64,000 bases of DNA from Daedaleopsis sinensis (lineage: Eukaryota > Basidiomycota > Agaricomycetes > Polyporales > Polyporaceae), in NCBI GenBank assembly GCA_033807695.1, contig CM066308.1, positions 1,116,001-1,180,000 on the forward strand, in the 5' to 3' direction. Position 1 is the first letter of the stretch; the number at the start of each line of letters is the position of its first letter. The translations under genes were made by a program, and so were the position numbers. The notes beneath the pieces were generated by a model. The model did no database searches, was not told where the DNA came from, and saw only the letters and a program-made list of their open reading frames with translations. Positions 20,669 to 30,214 of the stretch are shown here, piece by piece.

Positions 20669-22933
20669 ATGTCCGCTTCCAACCGTCGCTCGTCTTCCAA
20701 CGTCGCCGCCACTCGCTCGTCTTCCGATGCTCCTCGGCGACCGATCCCCAAGGAGCTGTTCAAGTGGCTCCCGTTGCAATTCACGCGTGAATCCGATCGA
20801 CTTGGCTGTGAGGAGCCCGTTCCTACTACGCCTGACGAGCTTCGCGATCAGGACGCCGCTCCGCTGACGATCAGCGACTTCCGGGCGATCTTGGAAGAGT
20901 ACACCGACGACCAGCTCGCTACGTTCTCATATGGCACGTTCAAGGCCATGTTTGATCGTATCGTCATGGCTCTGGTACGCCGTCCCGGCCTTCCAAGTCT
21001 TGTCTCGCTGACACATTCCTTTTTCGCAGCACCGTCTCGTCCCGGAGTGGAATTGGTACCTGGATCCCCTGCTCCTCGCCGCGCTCCCGACGTTCGAGTT
21101 TTACGCGCCGCCCTCCCTGGTCTCGGAGTTCTTTCGCTCGTACGCGCTGGCTTCTCGCCGGTTGCGGTTGTTCGCGGTTTCGAGCACCGTCACGGAGTCC
21201 CCGCTGGAGATCGACATCGCCTTCCAGGCTCACCGCCTTCGGCTGGGCTTCTTCGAGCGTAAGTACTCACGTTCTTCGCCCTCACTCTTGCTTGACTAAG
21301 ACCGCTTCTTCCTTGCAGTGAATTGGTACCACGAGATCATCCAGCCGCGCTGGATGGAGGTCGCCGATTACCCGCCCGACATGCGCGCCTCTCGTGAAAC
21401 CATCGACACTCGCGTCGACCAGTTCTTGCCTTTGCTGTCCGGCATGCGTTACGTCCCGGTCCTCGACAAGAAGCGTCTCACGAGGATTCTCGTCACACGC
21501 CCCACTTCCTCGTCAACCGCGCCTTCGTCTGACCCCGATGCCCTTCCTGGCGACGCCTTCCTGGCTGCGATGGTCACTGGTGTCGAGTACGTTCCCGAAG
21601 AGGAAGCTTCTGACGACGAGCCTCTGGCCGACGCTGCCCAGCGCGACTCTCCTCGTCGTTTCCGCACACGCTCCCCCCTCTCGCCTGACCAACCTCCTCC
21701 TCCTCCGCTGTCTCAGCTGCCGCTGAAGAGGAAGAAGACGCCCCTCTTCTTCAGCACCGATGAGAGCGAGCCGCCCAAGAAGCCCGTCGACAAGGGAAAG
21801 CGTAAGGCGGTTTCTCCTCCCGCGGACGATTCCGACCGCGATGCTGAGGGCGAGGTCGACGATGAAGGCGAAGAAGAAGTCGACCAACTCGAGGAGGAGG
21901 AGCCTCCTAAGAAGAAGTCCCGCACCTCGCCCCGCAAACGTCCGCCTCCCGTCGTCGAGTTGTCGCCTAGGGTCAAGAAGCGCGACAAGAAGCCTCCTTC
22001 CACTCGCCAAGGTTCCGTGGAGTTGTCCAGCGCCGTGCAGATCGAGGGCGACTGCGACGAGTGCCGTCGCGCCGGGGTCACCTGCAGACGTCCGGACCCT
22101 TCCGCGTTCCGCTGCAACTTCTGCAAGAAGAAGGGGAAAAGCTTCTCTTGCGCGTACGACCACCTGAGTGTCCAGGGGACGGTCAAAGGTCAGTACCTTC
22201 CCCCTTCTTCTCTTGGTCTTCTTGCTGACTTCTTGTATTCTTTCTAGTGCACGCCCGCATCGGCGCGATGTACAACGGCGTTGGGTTTTCCTTCCGGGAA
22301 CCCTCGCAGCTGCCGCCCGCCGACCGTCTTCTCGCCGTCGACTTCGTCCGCCAGTTCGAGAGGAACTCGCACAAATTCCTCTCCGTCGACAAGGCCGCGC
22401 TCCAGGAGCGTCTTCGTCCGAAGACCATCCGGAAGGACACCCCCGTCTACCCGTACCCGGAGGGTCCTACGCGTTATCCTTCGCTCGACGAGAAGGGCCG
22501 CCTGCTCGAGGACTATGGCAACAGCAAGGCCGAACCCGACGACTCTACGCCGCCTCCTCGTTCGTCTCGCGCTTCTGGCAGCGTCAAGAAGGAGAAGCCG
22601 AGCCCCTCCAAGTCGACTTCCCAACCGGCGACGCCCCTCAAGATCTCGATCAAGTCCTCATCTTCCAAGCGCCGGTCGCCGGAGCCGGTCAGCTTCTCGC
22701 CGGAGGTCGTCGCGAAGGTCAACCATCTTCGCTCGCAGGTCAGCCTCGCACGCGCGCGCATCGTCGAGGACTTGGTGTCCATTCGGCAGCTTTCCCGCCG
22801 CGAGACTCGACAGACCCAGCTCGATTTTGGCGTGAAGATCGAAGGGTGCGACGACGTGCGGTCCTTCAAGGACTTGGTGGCGTCCAATGGCTATCGTGAG
22901 GATCTCCTCGAGCTTCTTCGCAATGCCGAGTAG
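20669..22933 (+). CDS. Retrotransposon cargo gene 3 (copy A): Zn2Cys6-type protein, 696 aa
   Basis: Exons 20669-20974, 21030-21258, 21319-22188 and 22248-22933; the three introns (55-60 bp) are canonical and all phases agree. Residues 1-300: a Ser-rich start, then a folded, aromatic-rich region (HRLVPEWNWYLDPLLLAALP). Residues 310-400: a highly charged, Pro-rich linker with basic clusters that could be nuclear localisation signals. Residues 424-456: six cysteines at 424, 427, 434, 444, 447 and 456, that is CX2CX6CX9CX2CX8C, matching the fungal binuclear zinc cluster of GAL4-type regulators. The C-terminal 150 residues hold a helical segment (NHLRSQVSLARARIVEDLVS). It could be a DNA-binding regulator captured from the host, acting on the element or on host promoters; that role is inferred. 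It is antisense to pol and converges on it. Confidence 0.75.
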
Positions 22934-23383
22934 GGACTTCTTCGACGCGCGCGCGTCCACGGACTTCTTGTTATTAGCTTTTCTTGTCATCTCCTGCTTG
23001 GTCGTCGTCTCGTCCTGTCGTCGCGCGGCTCGCGCTGTCTTGTTTTCTGTTTTTCGCATATATCTCCTCTGCTCGTCTCTGTCTCCCGCGGACTAGTCTC
23101 TCCGTCTCCCTCCTGTCGCTCTGGGCTTTGTAATGTCTCCTTCTGGTTTTCTTTCCCGTATCCCGTCGCGCTCAGCTTCTGTTGTCCGTCTTAATCTGTA
23201 CTGTATCTAGTATCCCGAATGTATCGCATCGCCTTCTGCTCTTCTTCTTGTGTGATCTCCGAGATGACCGACGCGCGAAGCGCCTCTTGAAGCGCTCTTC
23301 GGCCTGTAGAGGAATTGACTTCCGTAGTCAAGCGACTTCCTCCCCCCCACTTTTTCCATTTGACGTCCTCGTCAACGTGAGTG
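22934..23383. other. Convergent intergenic region between cargo gene 3 and pol (copy A)
   Basis: 450 bp of 3' flank for both genes, containing the internal copy of the polypurine tract. Downstream of that tract, GGAAGTC/CTTGACT motifs resemble the paired GGAAGT..ACTTCC motifs in the LTR (18355-18400). Confidence 0.5.
23339..23352 (-). promoter_or_regulatory. Internal duplicate of the polypurine tract (copy A)
   Basis: On the minus strand AAGTGGGGGGGAGG, identical over 14 nt to the tract that abuts the 3' LTR (19124-19137). It lies 31 nt beyond the pol stop codon. See copies B (36431-36444) and C (46709-46722). Confidence 0.75.
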
Positions 23384-26300
23384 TCAGCCGTGTTCGTCGT
23401 CGTCTGCTAATCCTTCCTCTTCGTAGTTTTCTGTTGTGTTTTCTAATTCTTGCAGTCGGCTCTGTGGTGCGTCCAGTTCCTCAATATTGAAGTTGATTGG
23501 GTCCTCACGCGCTAGGTAGGGGATGATTCTGAAGGCCGCTATGGGTCGATCGAAGACGGTCCCATCGAGTTCTGCAATGATGTACGCGCCGCCTCTGTTG
23601 CGCGATATCACTACTAGAGGGCCTAGGTACCGTGGTCTCATCTTCCTGTTGAGCGACTTCTCAATTGCCGTGTTCCGCATCAGAACCAGCCTCCCTCGCT
23701 GGAAGTTGAAGTCTCGGATGGTTGCGCTGTGTTCTTTCTCGAATAGCTCCGCAGCTTGGACGCGTGTTCGGTAGACGGTTGACCGCAACCGCGCTATGTC
23801 CTCCGGTCTTTTCTGCAATGCCATCGCCCTGTTGGTGATCAACTCCGTTGTGGACACGAGCTTCGTCGGTATAGGCAGCAGGTACGTGGCTTCTGTGATG
23901 TCCATGGGCAGGATTGGATCCGTCCCAGTTACCGCGTAGTAGGGTGAGCACCCTATTCTCCTGCGTACTGTGATTCGGTCCGCCCAGAGTACTGAATATA
24001 CCCGCGCCACCCATTGCGTCGTATCACCTTCGCATGCTTTGAAGAGCGCGTCCCGGACGTGGAAATGAGGCCGCTCGACGATTCCGTTCGCTCGTGAGTT
24101 GTATCCTGAGATCCGTATGTGCTTGACGTGGTATTGCTTTGCCAGGTACTCCAACGCTGCAACCCATGGACTTCCGTTGTCTGACACGATCTCGGACAGC
24201 GCTCCCCATCTGCACAGCAGGTCTTGATAGATCCAGTCGCCGACCGCCTTCGCTGTTTGGACTGTACTTGCCCGCCCTTCAGCATAACTTGTGGTTGCAC
24301 ACCTCGCATGGAAGAAGTGCTTGTACGAGCCAGGCATGTCCATAGAGTCGACGTGAACTCGTACGAACGGCGCCGCAGGATAGGAAACTGAAGGTGGTAT
24401 GTAGATCCGCGTAGTTTGTCGAATTTGACATTGGTGGCAGCTTCTCACATACCAGGCCACATCCGCCTTCATTTCTGGCCACCAGAACCGTTCGGCCACG
24501 AAGGAGATTGTCGCCTGTACGCCTCTGTGTCCTATGAAGTCGTGCATGCTCACGAACGCTTTCGCCCGTAGTTCTGGGGGTAGTACTCTCCTGTGGTTCC
24601 CATTCTTCGCTATCTTCCATAGTCGGCCATCCTTCACGAAGAATTGTCCTGCGTATTTGACGAACGCATCGAGCTCCTTCTGAACCAGCTTCGGTCTTCT
24701 CTTGGTGCACAGAAATTCGTAGACGTTCGCTATTCTGTGGTCAAACTTCTGGGCAACCTCCGTGCGCGGTACGATTGCGTAGTCAATTTCTGGAATGTCC
24801 GGTAGCTTGCCCGCCGTCCCGCTTGTCTGCTGCATGAGCGCACTGAAGCCCATCGCTTCCGTCTTGAAGTTGCTCGTTTTCCGCTTAACCTCGTGTTGTA
24901 GAGGAGCGTCTCCCAAGTGTGGAGGTGGATTTATGAGGTGTGTAAAGCCGTACATGTTGTCCACCCAGTCATCGAATTCTCCGTTGTCTGCTTCTTCTGG
25001 TTCGTCTTCAGGCTGCGCAGGTCGTCGGCTGAGACCGTCCGGTCCATGGGAGATTCCAGGTACGTGCCGCATTTCGAAGTGGAACATATTGATGCTAATG
25101 ATCCACCTATTCATGACTGCATTCGGCGCGACATCCGGATTCTGGATCATGGCTTTCGTAGATGTCGCATCCATTTCTACTATTAGGTTTCGTACCCCGA
25201 CCAGCCAGAAGCGGAGCGCCTTCAATGCTCGGTACAGACCATATAGCTCGAGCTTCGGTTGCGAGAATCTGGCTTCCCTTTCGTTCAAGGTAATGGATCC
25301 AAAGCGGTTGTAGTATCGTTTCCGCGGGTCTTCCGGATCCTCTTGACACAGCTGGTAGCCGACCGCGATATAAGAGGTGTCCACCGCTAGAATTACCGGG
25401 GCCTTCGACTCGTAGTTGATCGACTTCAAGGCCGGGGATTCCACTAATGCTGTCTTTAGATCCTCCATGGCCTTGTCCTGTTCCTCTCCCCATTCGAACG
25501 GTACGTCCTTCCGCGTGAGCTTGACTAATGGCGCGGCCTTCTTCCCGAAGTTCTTGATGAAGATCCTCCCAACGCCTACCGTTCCCAGGAACGACCGTAC
25601 TTCGGAAACATTTTTACACGGTCCCCATTTGAGTACCGCATCCACGCAACCTCTCTCTGGAAGACGGCCTTCCGGTGTGCATCGATGTCCCACCGCTACG
25701 AAGTCGCGCGCCGCGCAGACGAACTTCTTGCCCGAGAAGGTACCTCCCGCATGTTTCATCCGCTGTACAATCCTGTTGACGTCTTGCATGTGCTCCCAGA
25801 TGTACCTCCTGATGCCTGGATTCCCCTTCATACACTCGAAAGAACCATCTTCCCGTTCGTAGGAAGACTCCGGTCCAATGACAGGTACGTCGTCGATGTA
25901 GGGAATCGTCGTATCCGGAATTTCAGGCTGCAATATGTAGGTCACGTCGTCGTGGAAGATGGGTACTGAATTTGTCCATCCCATTGGTAGCGTCGTCAGT
26001 CGCATGGCTCCGAAAGGCGTTTGGAAGGTCGTGAGGTCGCGCGACTCTTCGTCCAGGATCCTCTCGTCGTATCCAACGTATAGATCCAAGGTCGTCCCGC
26101 ACGCACGCCCTGCAAAGTGTTCTGCCATGTGGTCGGGTATCGGTGGTACACCGCTGTGTTGAATAGAGACTCTGTTGAGCGGCTCCAGACTATGGACGAT
26201 CCTCAGACTCCCGTCCTTCTTCAGCACACAGAACCACCTGGATCGGTAAGACGCATTTGAGGGTTCGTATACGCCTGATTCTATTTTCTTCTTCATGATC

Positions 26301-27154
26301 TCACAGATTTGTCGGTAGGTTCCGGGTGGAATGGGGAAATTCGTTTCAATCCACGGAGTGTGAGGCACAACCGCAAACTTCACTGGTGGGAACATGTCCG
26401 TCCTGAAGTGGCCACGCTCGCTGTCTTCCCAAGCGAATCCCTGCTCCTGTTTGCACATCATGTCGTCTAGCAAAGCTAGCTCTTCTTCCGATAGGTGAGC
26501 ATTGACTTTGTGGAGCTTCTCGCGTCGTTCAGCTGTGTACCGCCCAGTTGGTTCAAAAGGCTTTGGATTGAGGTCAAGCGGCTTCATCCCTTCGAGAGGG
26601 TCGCCGATTATCTCCCGTACAATTCTGTATTGCTTTGGAAGCTCCCCAATCACTGGTCGTACTTTCTTATCCACTGGCTTGTACTTCTTCTTCGATTTCA
26701 CGTAGCTGCGTACGCTCTCGGGGTCCTCGGTGGCTGCTTGCCGCTCGTCGTCTTCTGGAAGTTGCTCGCCTTCCGCCTCTTGTTCTTGCTCGCTCGGCTC
26801 AGATTTCTCGCTCGCTCTTGCTGCTTCGCTGGACCTAGACCGGGTTCTGACTGCTCTTCTGCCTCTGGTTTTCGTAGCGTATACTGGGAGTGCTCGTCCT
26901 CGGAAGAGGGCTCGGTCGACTTCGCGATGTGGTTGTCGGCTCCGCATTCTATCCCCTTCCGATTCCTGGATCGGTACTTTCGAGAACATGGTTTTGATTT
27001 TCTGCTTTGTCTCGGAGTCGTCACAGGCCGATAGATATGCTGACTGAATTGTGGAATTTTCTAGGTTTTCTAAGTCCTTGTACGCCGTCGTGAAAACTTG
27101 ACCCGTTCTTGCGTCATAGTCGAGGACGAGAGCGACCTCTCCCTGACTGTTCAT
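23384..27154 (-). CDS. pol: Pol polyprotein of copy A (RT, RNase H, integrase), 1256 aa
   Basis: A full-length open frame identical by eye to Pol of copy C, including His at the site where copy B has Arg (MAEHFAG). See copy C for domains. It overlaps the gag stop by one base in TGATG. With no 5' LTR upstream, this copy probably lacks its normal promoter. Confidence 0.9.
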   Translation of the reverse strand: MNSQGEVALVLDYDARTGQVFTTAYKDLENLENSTIQSAYLSACDDSETKQKIKTMFSKVPIQESEGDRMRSRQPHREVDRALFRGRALPVYATKTRGRRAVRTRSRSSEAARASEKSEPSEQEQEAEGEQLPEDDERQAATEDPESVRSYVKSKKKYKPVDKKVRPVIGELPKQYRIVREIIGDPLEGMKPLDLNPKPFEPTGRYTAERREKLHKVNAHLSEEELALLDDMMCKQEQGFAWEDSERGHFRTDMFPPVKFAVVPHTPWIETNFPIPPGTYRQICEIMKKKIESGVYEPSNASYRSRWFCVLKKDGSLRIVHSLEPLNRVSIQHSGVPPIPDHMAEHFAGRACGTTLDLYVGYDERILDEESRDLTTFQTPFGAMRLTTLPMGWTNSVPIFHDDVTYILQPEIPDTTIPYIDDVPVIGPESSYEREDGSFECMKGNPGIRRYIWEHMQDVNRIVQRMKHAGGTFSGKKFVCAARDFVAVGHRCTPEGRLPERGCVDAVLKWGPCKNVSEVRSFLGTVGVGRIFIKNFGKKAAPLVKLTRKDVPFEWGEEQDKAMEDLKTALVESPALKSINYESKAPVILAVDTSYIAVGYQLCQEDPEDPRKRYYNRFGSITLNEREARFSQPKLELYGLYRALKALRFWLVGVRNLIVEMDATSTKAMIQNPDVAPNAVMNRWIISINMFHFEMRHVPGISHGPDGLSRRPAQPEDEPEEADNGEFDDWVDNMYGFTHLINPPPHLGDAPLQHEVKRKTSNFKTEAMGFSALMQQTSGTAGKLPDIPEIDYAIVPRTEVAQKFDHRIANVYEFLCTKRRPKLVQKELDAFVKYAGQFFVKDGRLWKIAKNGNHRRVLPPELRAKAFVSMHDFIGHRGVQATISFVAERFWWPEMKADVAWYVRSCHQCQIRQTTRIYIPPSVSYPAAPFVRVHVDSMDMPGSYKHFFHARCATTSYAEGRASTVQTAKAVGDWIYQDLLCRWGALSEIVSDNGSPWVAALEYLAKQYHVKHIRISGYNSRANGIVERPHFHVRDALFKACEGDTTQWVARVYSVLWADRITVRRRIGCSPYYAVTGTDPILPMDITEATYLLPIPTKLVSTTELITNRAMALQKRPEDIARLRSTVYRTRVQAAELFEKEHSATIRDFNFQRGRLVLMRNTAIEKSLNRKMRPRYLGPLVVISRNRGGAYIIAELDGTVFDRPIAAFRIIPYLAREDPINFNIEELDAPQSRLQELENTTENYEEEGLADDDEHG

Positions 27155-29568
27155 CAGATCCTCGAAGCCCGAAAACCCTCGACTCTGAGTCCATAACTCG
27201 GAGAGTCTCCATGCGCGTAGGTCGGTAGCGTCAATTCGCGGTTCGAGTTAGGGCAAGTGACGGTAATTGACAATTGGCCATCCATAGAGTTGCTCGACCT
27301 CGCACGCATCACCGTCATGAACGGCCTTCCTAGGAGGATCTGGTAAGGCGCTGCCTTCACAACATGCATCTGGAGGTAGACCACGATCCCGCCACCTAAT
27401 TCTACAGGCACGTTCTTTGCTAGACCGAGTGTCATGTCGACCGTCCCATTTGCGCTGATCATCCTCCTTCGCTTGGTAGGATCGTAGGGGATCTTCAACG
27501 CATAAGCGATTTGGTCGTTTATACCGACGATCTGGGACCCATCGTCGAGTGTACACTCTGTCGGCGTGTCCGTTCGAGCTACCCAGGTGAACAGCGACCT
27601 CAGCTTCTCCGATTCCGAGGCTACGATGGTTGACTTCCGCCGACTGCTCGCAGGATAGCCTTGTCCCGGAGCTACATACGGTGCATTGTGCGACTTTGGC
27701 TCCTCGTCCTCGTCCTCGCTGCCTTCATAGTCCAGGTCTACGAATGCAAAGGATCCAAGCGTCGGCCTTCCAGTCCCTGAGGATGAACTTCCTGCTGTCT
27801 GGAGGTTGTCTTCCAGGAAGTCTTCGTCTTCAGCGACTTCGGTCACTAGTACCTTGTTCCGAGGCCGCTCGCCTTCCCGGTTGGTCACTTCCTGCAGTTG
27901 CTCGTCTCTGACTTGCGTTCGCCTGAGAGCTGTGGCCTCATGCACTCGCTTCCTGAGTCCTGGAGAAATACTGAGTAGCTCGGCTGGTGACACTGTGATA
28001 CTCTGGCTGTCTCCGAAGCTTCGGTTGAAGACTCTTTCTTCCGCGGTCGGGTCGATGATCGCTGCGGTCCTTCTGACCGGTGGTTCGTCCTTCTTCGGCA
28101 GTTCCTGGCCTCTGGGTACCACAGTCGGCGCATAGGGATGGAAGGTCTCTTCAGGCTCTTTTGCCCTCGTGTCCCAGGTAACGTGCTTCTCCTTCTCCTT
28201 TCCCTTCTCTCTCGTCGGCTGGTGAGGCGGCTGATCACGCTCGGGCGTCCCTGCCCGCGTGTCGTCCCTCCCTTTCTCCGAGTTGCGCGTAATACGTCGA
28301 GGCCGCGTCTCTAGCTCGACTCCATCAAAAACCTGCCGTCCCGAGCGAGTGTTCATGCGCTCTTTAACCATGTTTGCCTTGTGCATGAGGACTTCTAACT
28401 CCTCTTCCAAGGTACGCTCGTCTTCCTGCATCTCGAACTGATAGATGTTGCTCATGGTTCCTCGCGCTCGTTGGTTTGGGTTCTTTTCGTGCCAAGCATT
28501 GACTCTATCGCGCATACAGTTCCCTGGCAGACTACGAGGGATCACACCGCCTCCTGGTAGGATGATTTTGTCGTATACGTCCTTCCGGATGAGTCCCGCC
28601 GTCATGTCCTCTGCGACTTTCGGGCACGTCTTCAACCGACATCCCGGTAGGCCACAGTAGATGCATTCGTCGTTAGCGGGTGGATTACGTCCGTATAGGC
28701 CCCCCTGCTGCTGCTGGTACCTTCCCTGGGGAGGTTGTGGTGGTGGAGGGTATTGTTCCCCTTGTTGCGGCGGTTGCGTGGCTTGCATCCTCTGCTGGCT
28801 CACGAAGTCGCGCATGGTCGAACTCATCATGGAGATCATCTCCCGCTTGAAGGCCGATAGATCCGGCTCGGTTTTCACCGTAACCGTGGAGGCCATGGCT
28901 GGAGCCGGAGGATTGACTCGAGCGAGGTTACCGGACGTCGCAGTTGACCAACTTCCGATCCCGCCGAACGGGCCTCCGTCCGCCAGACAATAGGAAATTG
29001 CTTCATGCACTTGCGCGACCGTGTAAGCTTCTTCTTTGTGTTTTGCAGGCACCTGGTGTGCTAACCGCGCGGATACCGCCATTGTGTACTGCATAGGAAC
29101 TAGTTGTAGCAAGGCTGTCGACGCGTCGCGCTCCGTTAGCTCTGGCTCGGTCTTCGCATGCAAGTACCGGTAGATGGGATAGAATTTGCCGTAGAACTTC
29201 ATGTAGGTTTCGAGGCTGGATATCCCCGTACGTACGGCTTCCCCGATGACTTCATTGTATTCTCGCAGTGTCCAGGTGTACTGGGCATCCGTCCCGAGGT
29301 AGAAGGATAGAACCTCCGTCTTGAATTCTTCATACGTCTTCTGGGTGTCCGAGAACGTCGGCAGGGACTTCCATCGCTTGGCGACTCCCGCTGGTATGTA
29401 GTCAACCGCCGCCGCCTTGCAAGCTTGTTCATCAGTGATGCTATGCTTCTTCAGAAGTCGGGCAAGGTCGTCAAAGTACCGCTCGACGGTGTCCTTAGAT
29501 TCCTCATCGAATTGGGGCGCACTCCTTTCCGTACGCAACGGTAGTTTCGATAGATCTGCGCTAGCCAT
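27154..29568 (-). CDS. gag: Gag-protease polyprotein of copy A, 804 aa
   Basis: The ATG at 29568 is the only usable start. The protein matches copy C except that it has one FSDTQKT unit rather than two and LLQLVP rather than LLRLVP. Upstream the frame stays open across the palindrome spacer, but that extension joins unrelated strands and is an artefact of the fusion. Confidence 0.88.
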   Translation of the reverse strand: MASADLSKLPLRTERSAPQFDEESKDTVERYFDDLARLLKKHSITDEQACKAAAVDYIPAGVAKRWKSLPTFSDTQKTYEEFKTEVLSFYLGTDAQYTWTLREYNEVIGEAVRTGISSLETYMKFYGKFYPIYRYLHAKTEPELTERDASTALLQLVPMQYTMAVSARLAHQVPAKHKEEAYTVAQVHEAISYCLADGGPFGGIGSWSTATSGNLARVNPPAPAMASTVTVKTEPDLSAFKREMISMMSSTMRDFVSQQRMQATQPPQQGEQYPPPPQPPQGRYQQQQGGLYGRNPPANDECIYCGLPGCRLKTCPKVAEDMTAGLIRKDVYDKIILPGGGVIPRSLPGNCMRDRVNAWHEKNPNQRARGTMSNIYQFEMQEDERTLEEELEVLMHKANMVKERMNTRSGRQVFDGVELETRPRRITRNSEKGRDDTRAGTPERDQPPHQPTREKGKEKEKHVTWDTRAKEPEETFHPYAPTVVPRGQELPKKDEPPVRRTAAIIDPTAEERVFNRSFGDSQSITVSPAELLSISPGLRKRVHEATALRRTQVRDEQLQEVTNREGERPRNKVLVTEVAEDEDFLEDNLQTAGSSSSGTGRPTLGSFAFVDLDYEGSEDEDEEPKSHNAPYVAPGQGYPASSRRKSTIVASESEKLRSLFTWVARTDTPTECTLDDGSQIVGINDQIAYALKIPYDPTKRRRMISANGTVDMTLGLAKNVPVELGGGIVVYLQMHVVKAAPYQILLGRPFMTVMRARSSNSMDGQLSITVTCPNSNRELTLPTYAHGDSPSYGLRVEGFRASRI

Positions 29569-29793
29569 TGAATGGATTGTGGGTGGTACTACGGGTGGTA
29601 GAGCCGTAGGTAATATTTGAGCGGCGTAGGCTAGCAGGGAAGGAAGGGGGTTCCTAGGTAGGTTGAAGGCCCCTGCGGTATGTGATAGCGTAGGTCTTGG
29701 GTTACTAATTGATTCTGAAGTCAGGAACGGATGGTCCGGAACTTCAATGTCCTCCTGCTCGTCTTCGGAAGCGTCCTCTAGTTCGGTAAGCGG

Positions 29794-29989
29794 CGCGAGG
29801 GGTTCAAGAACAGTCTCCACCGGTTCCGGCTCAAGAATCCCACGTTTGCGGCCGACGCGGAGCGAACGTATCCGTCGCCTCCATCGACAAACCGAACAGG
29901 CTTTAGAGGAAATCGAAGCAGAAGACCCCGAGAGAGCAGAGCAGCTCACTACCGTTATCGAGAACAACTTCGCAGTTTTCGCAGACTCT
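29794..29989 (+). other. 196-bp asymmetric spacer at the palindrome centre
   Basis: It holds the first 196 bp of the copy B internal region (from the last bases of the primer-binding site) and has no counterpart in copy A. The arms are 18217-29793 and 29990-41566: positions that pair add up to 59783 throughout. I see no microhomology at the 29793/29794 junction. Confidence 0.85.
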
Positions 29990-30214
29990 CCGCTTACCGA
30001 ACTAGAGGACGCTTCCGAAGACGAGCAGGAGGACATTGAAGTTCCGGACCATCCGTTCCTGACTTCAGAATCAATTAGTAACCCAAGACCTACGCTATCA
30101 CATACCGCAGGGGCCTTCAACCTACCTAGGAACCCCCTTCCTTCCCTGCTAGCCTACGCCGCTCAAATATTACCTACGGCTCTACCACCCGTAGTACCAC
30201 CCACAATCCATTCA

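Larger units (their letters stand above)
18217..29793 (-). mobile_element. Ty3/Gypsy copy A, 5'-truncated
   Basis: It contains the 3' LTR, polypurine tract, antisense cargo genes, pol and the complete gag coding part. It stops 210 bp inside the 5' end of the internal region, so it has no leader start, primer-binding site or 5' LTR. At 29793 it is fused head to head to copy B. It has no promoter of its own for gag-pol, but its cargo genes keep theirs. Confidence 0.85.

Noticed and set aside
29794..29989. Palindrome spacer as a regulatory or replication-origin element
   Set aside because: It is simply the 5' leader of the retrotransposon, identical to the same region of copy C.
27154..30120. 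988-codon frames crossing the palindrome centre on both strands (also 29663-32629)
   Set aside because: Their N-terminal parts read the opposite copy through the spacer and begin at a TTG codon. The real gag starts are at 29568 (minus) and 30215 (plus).
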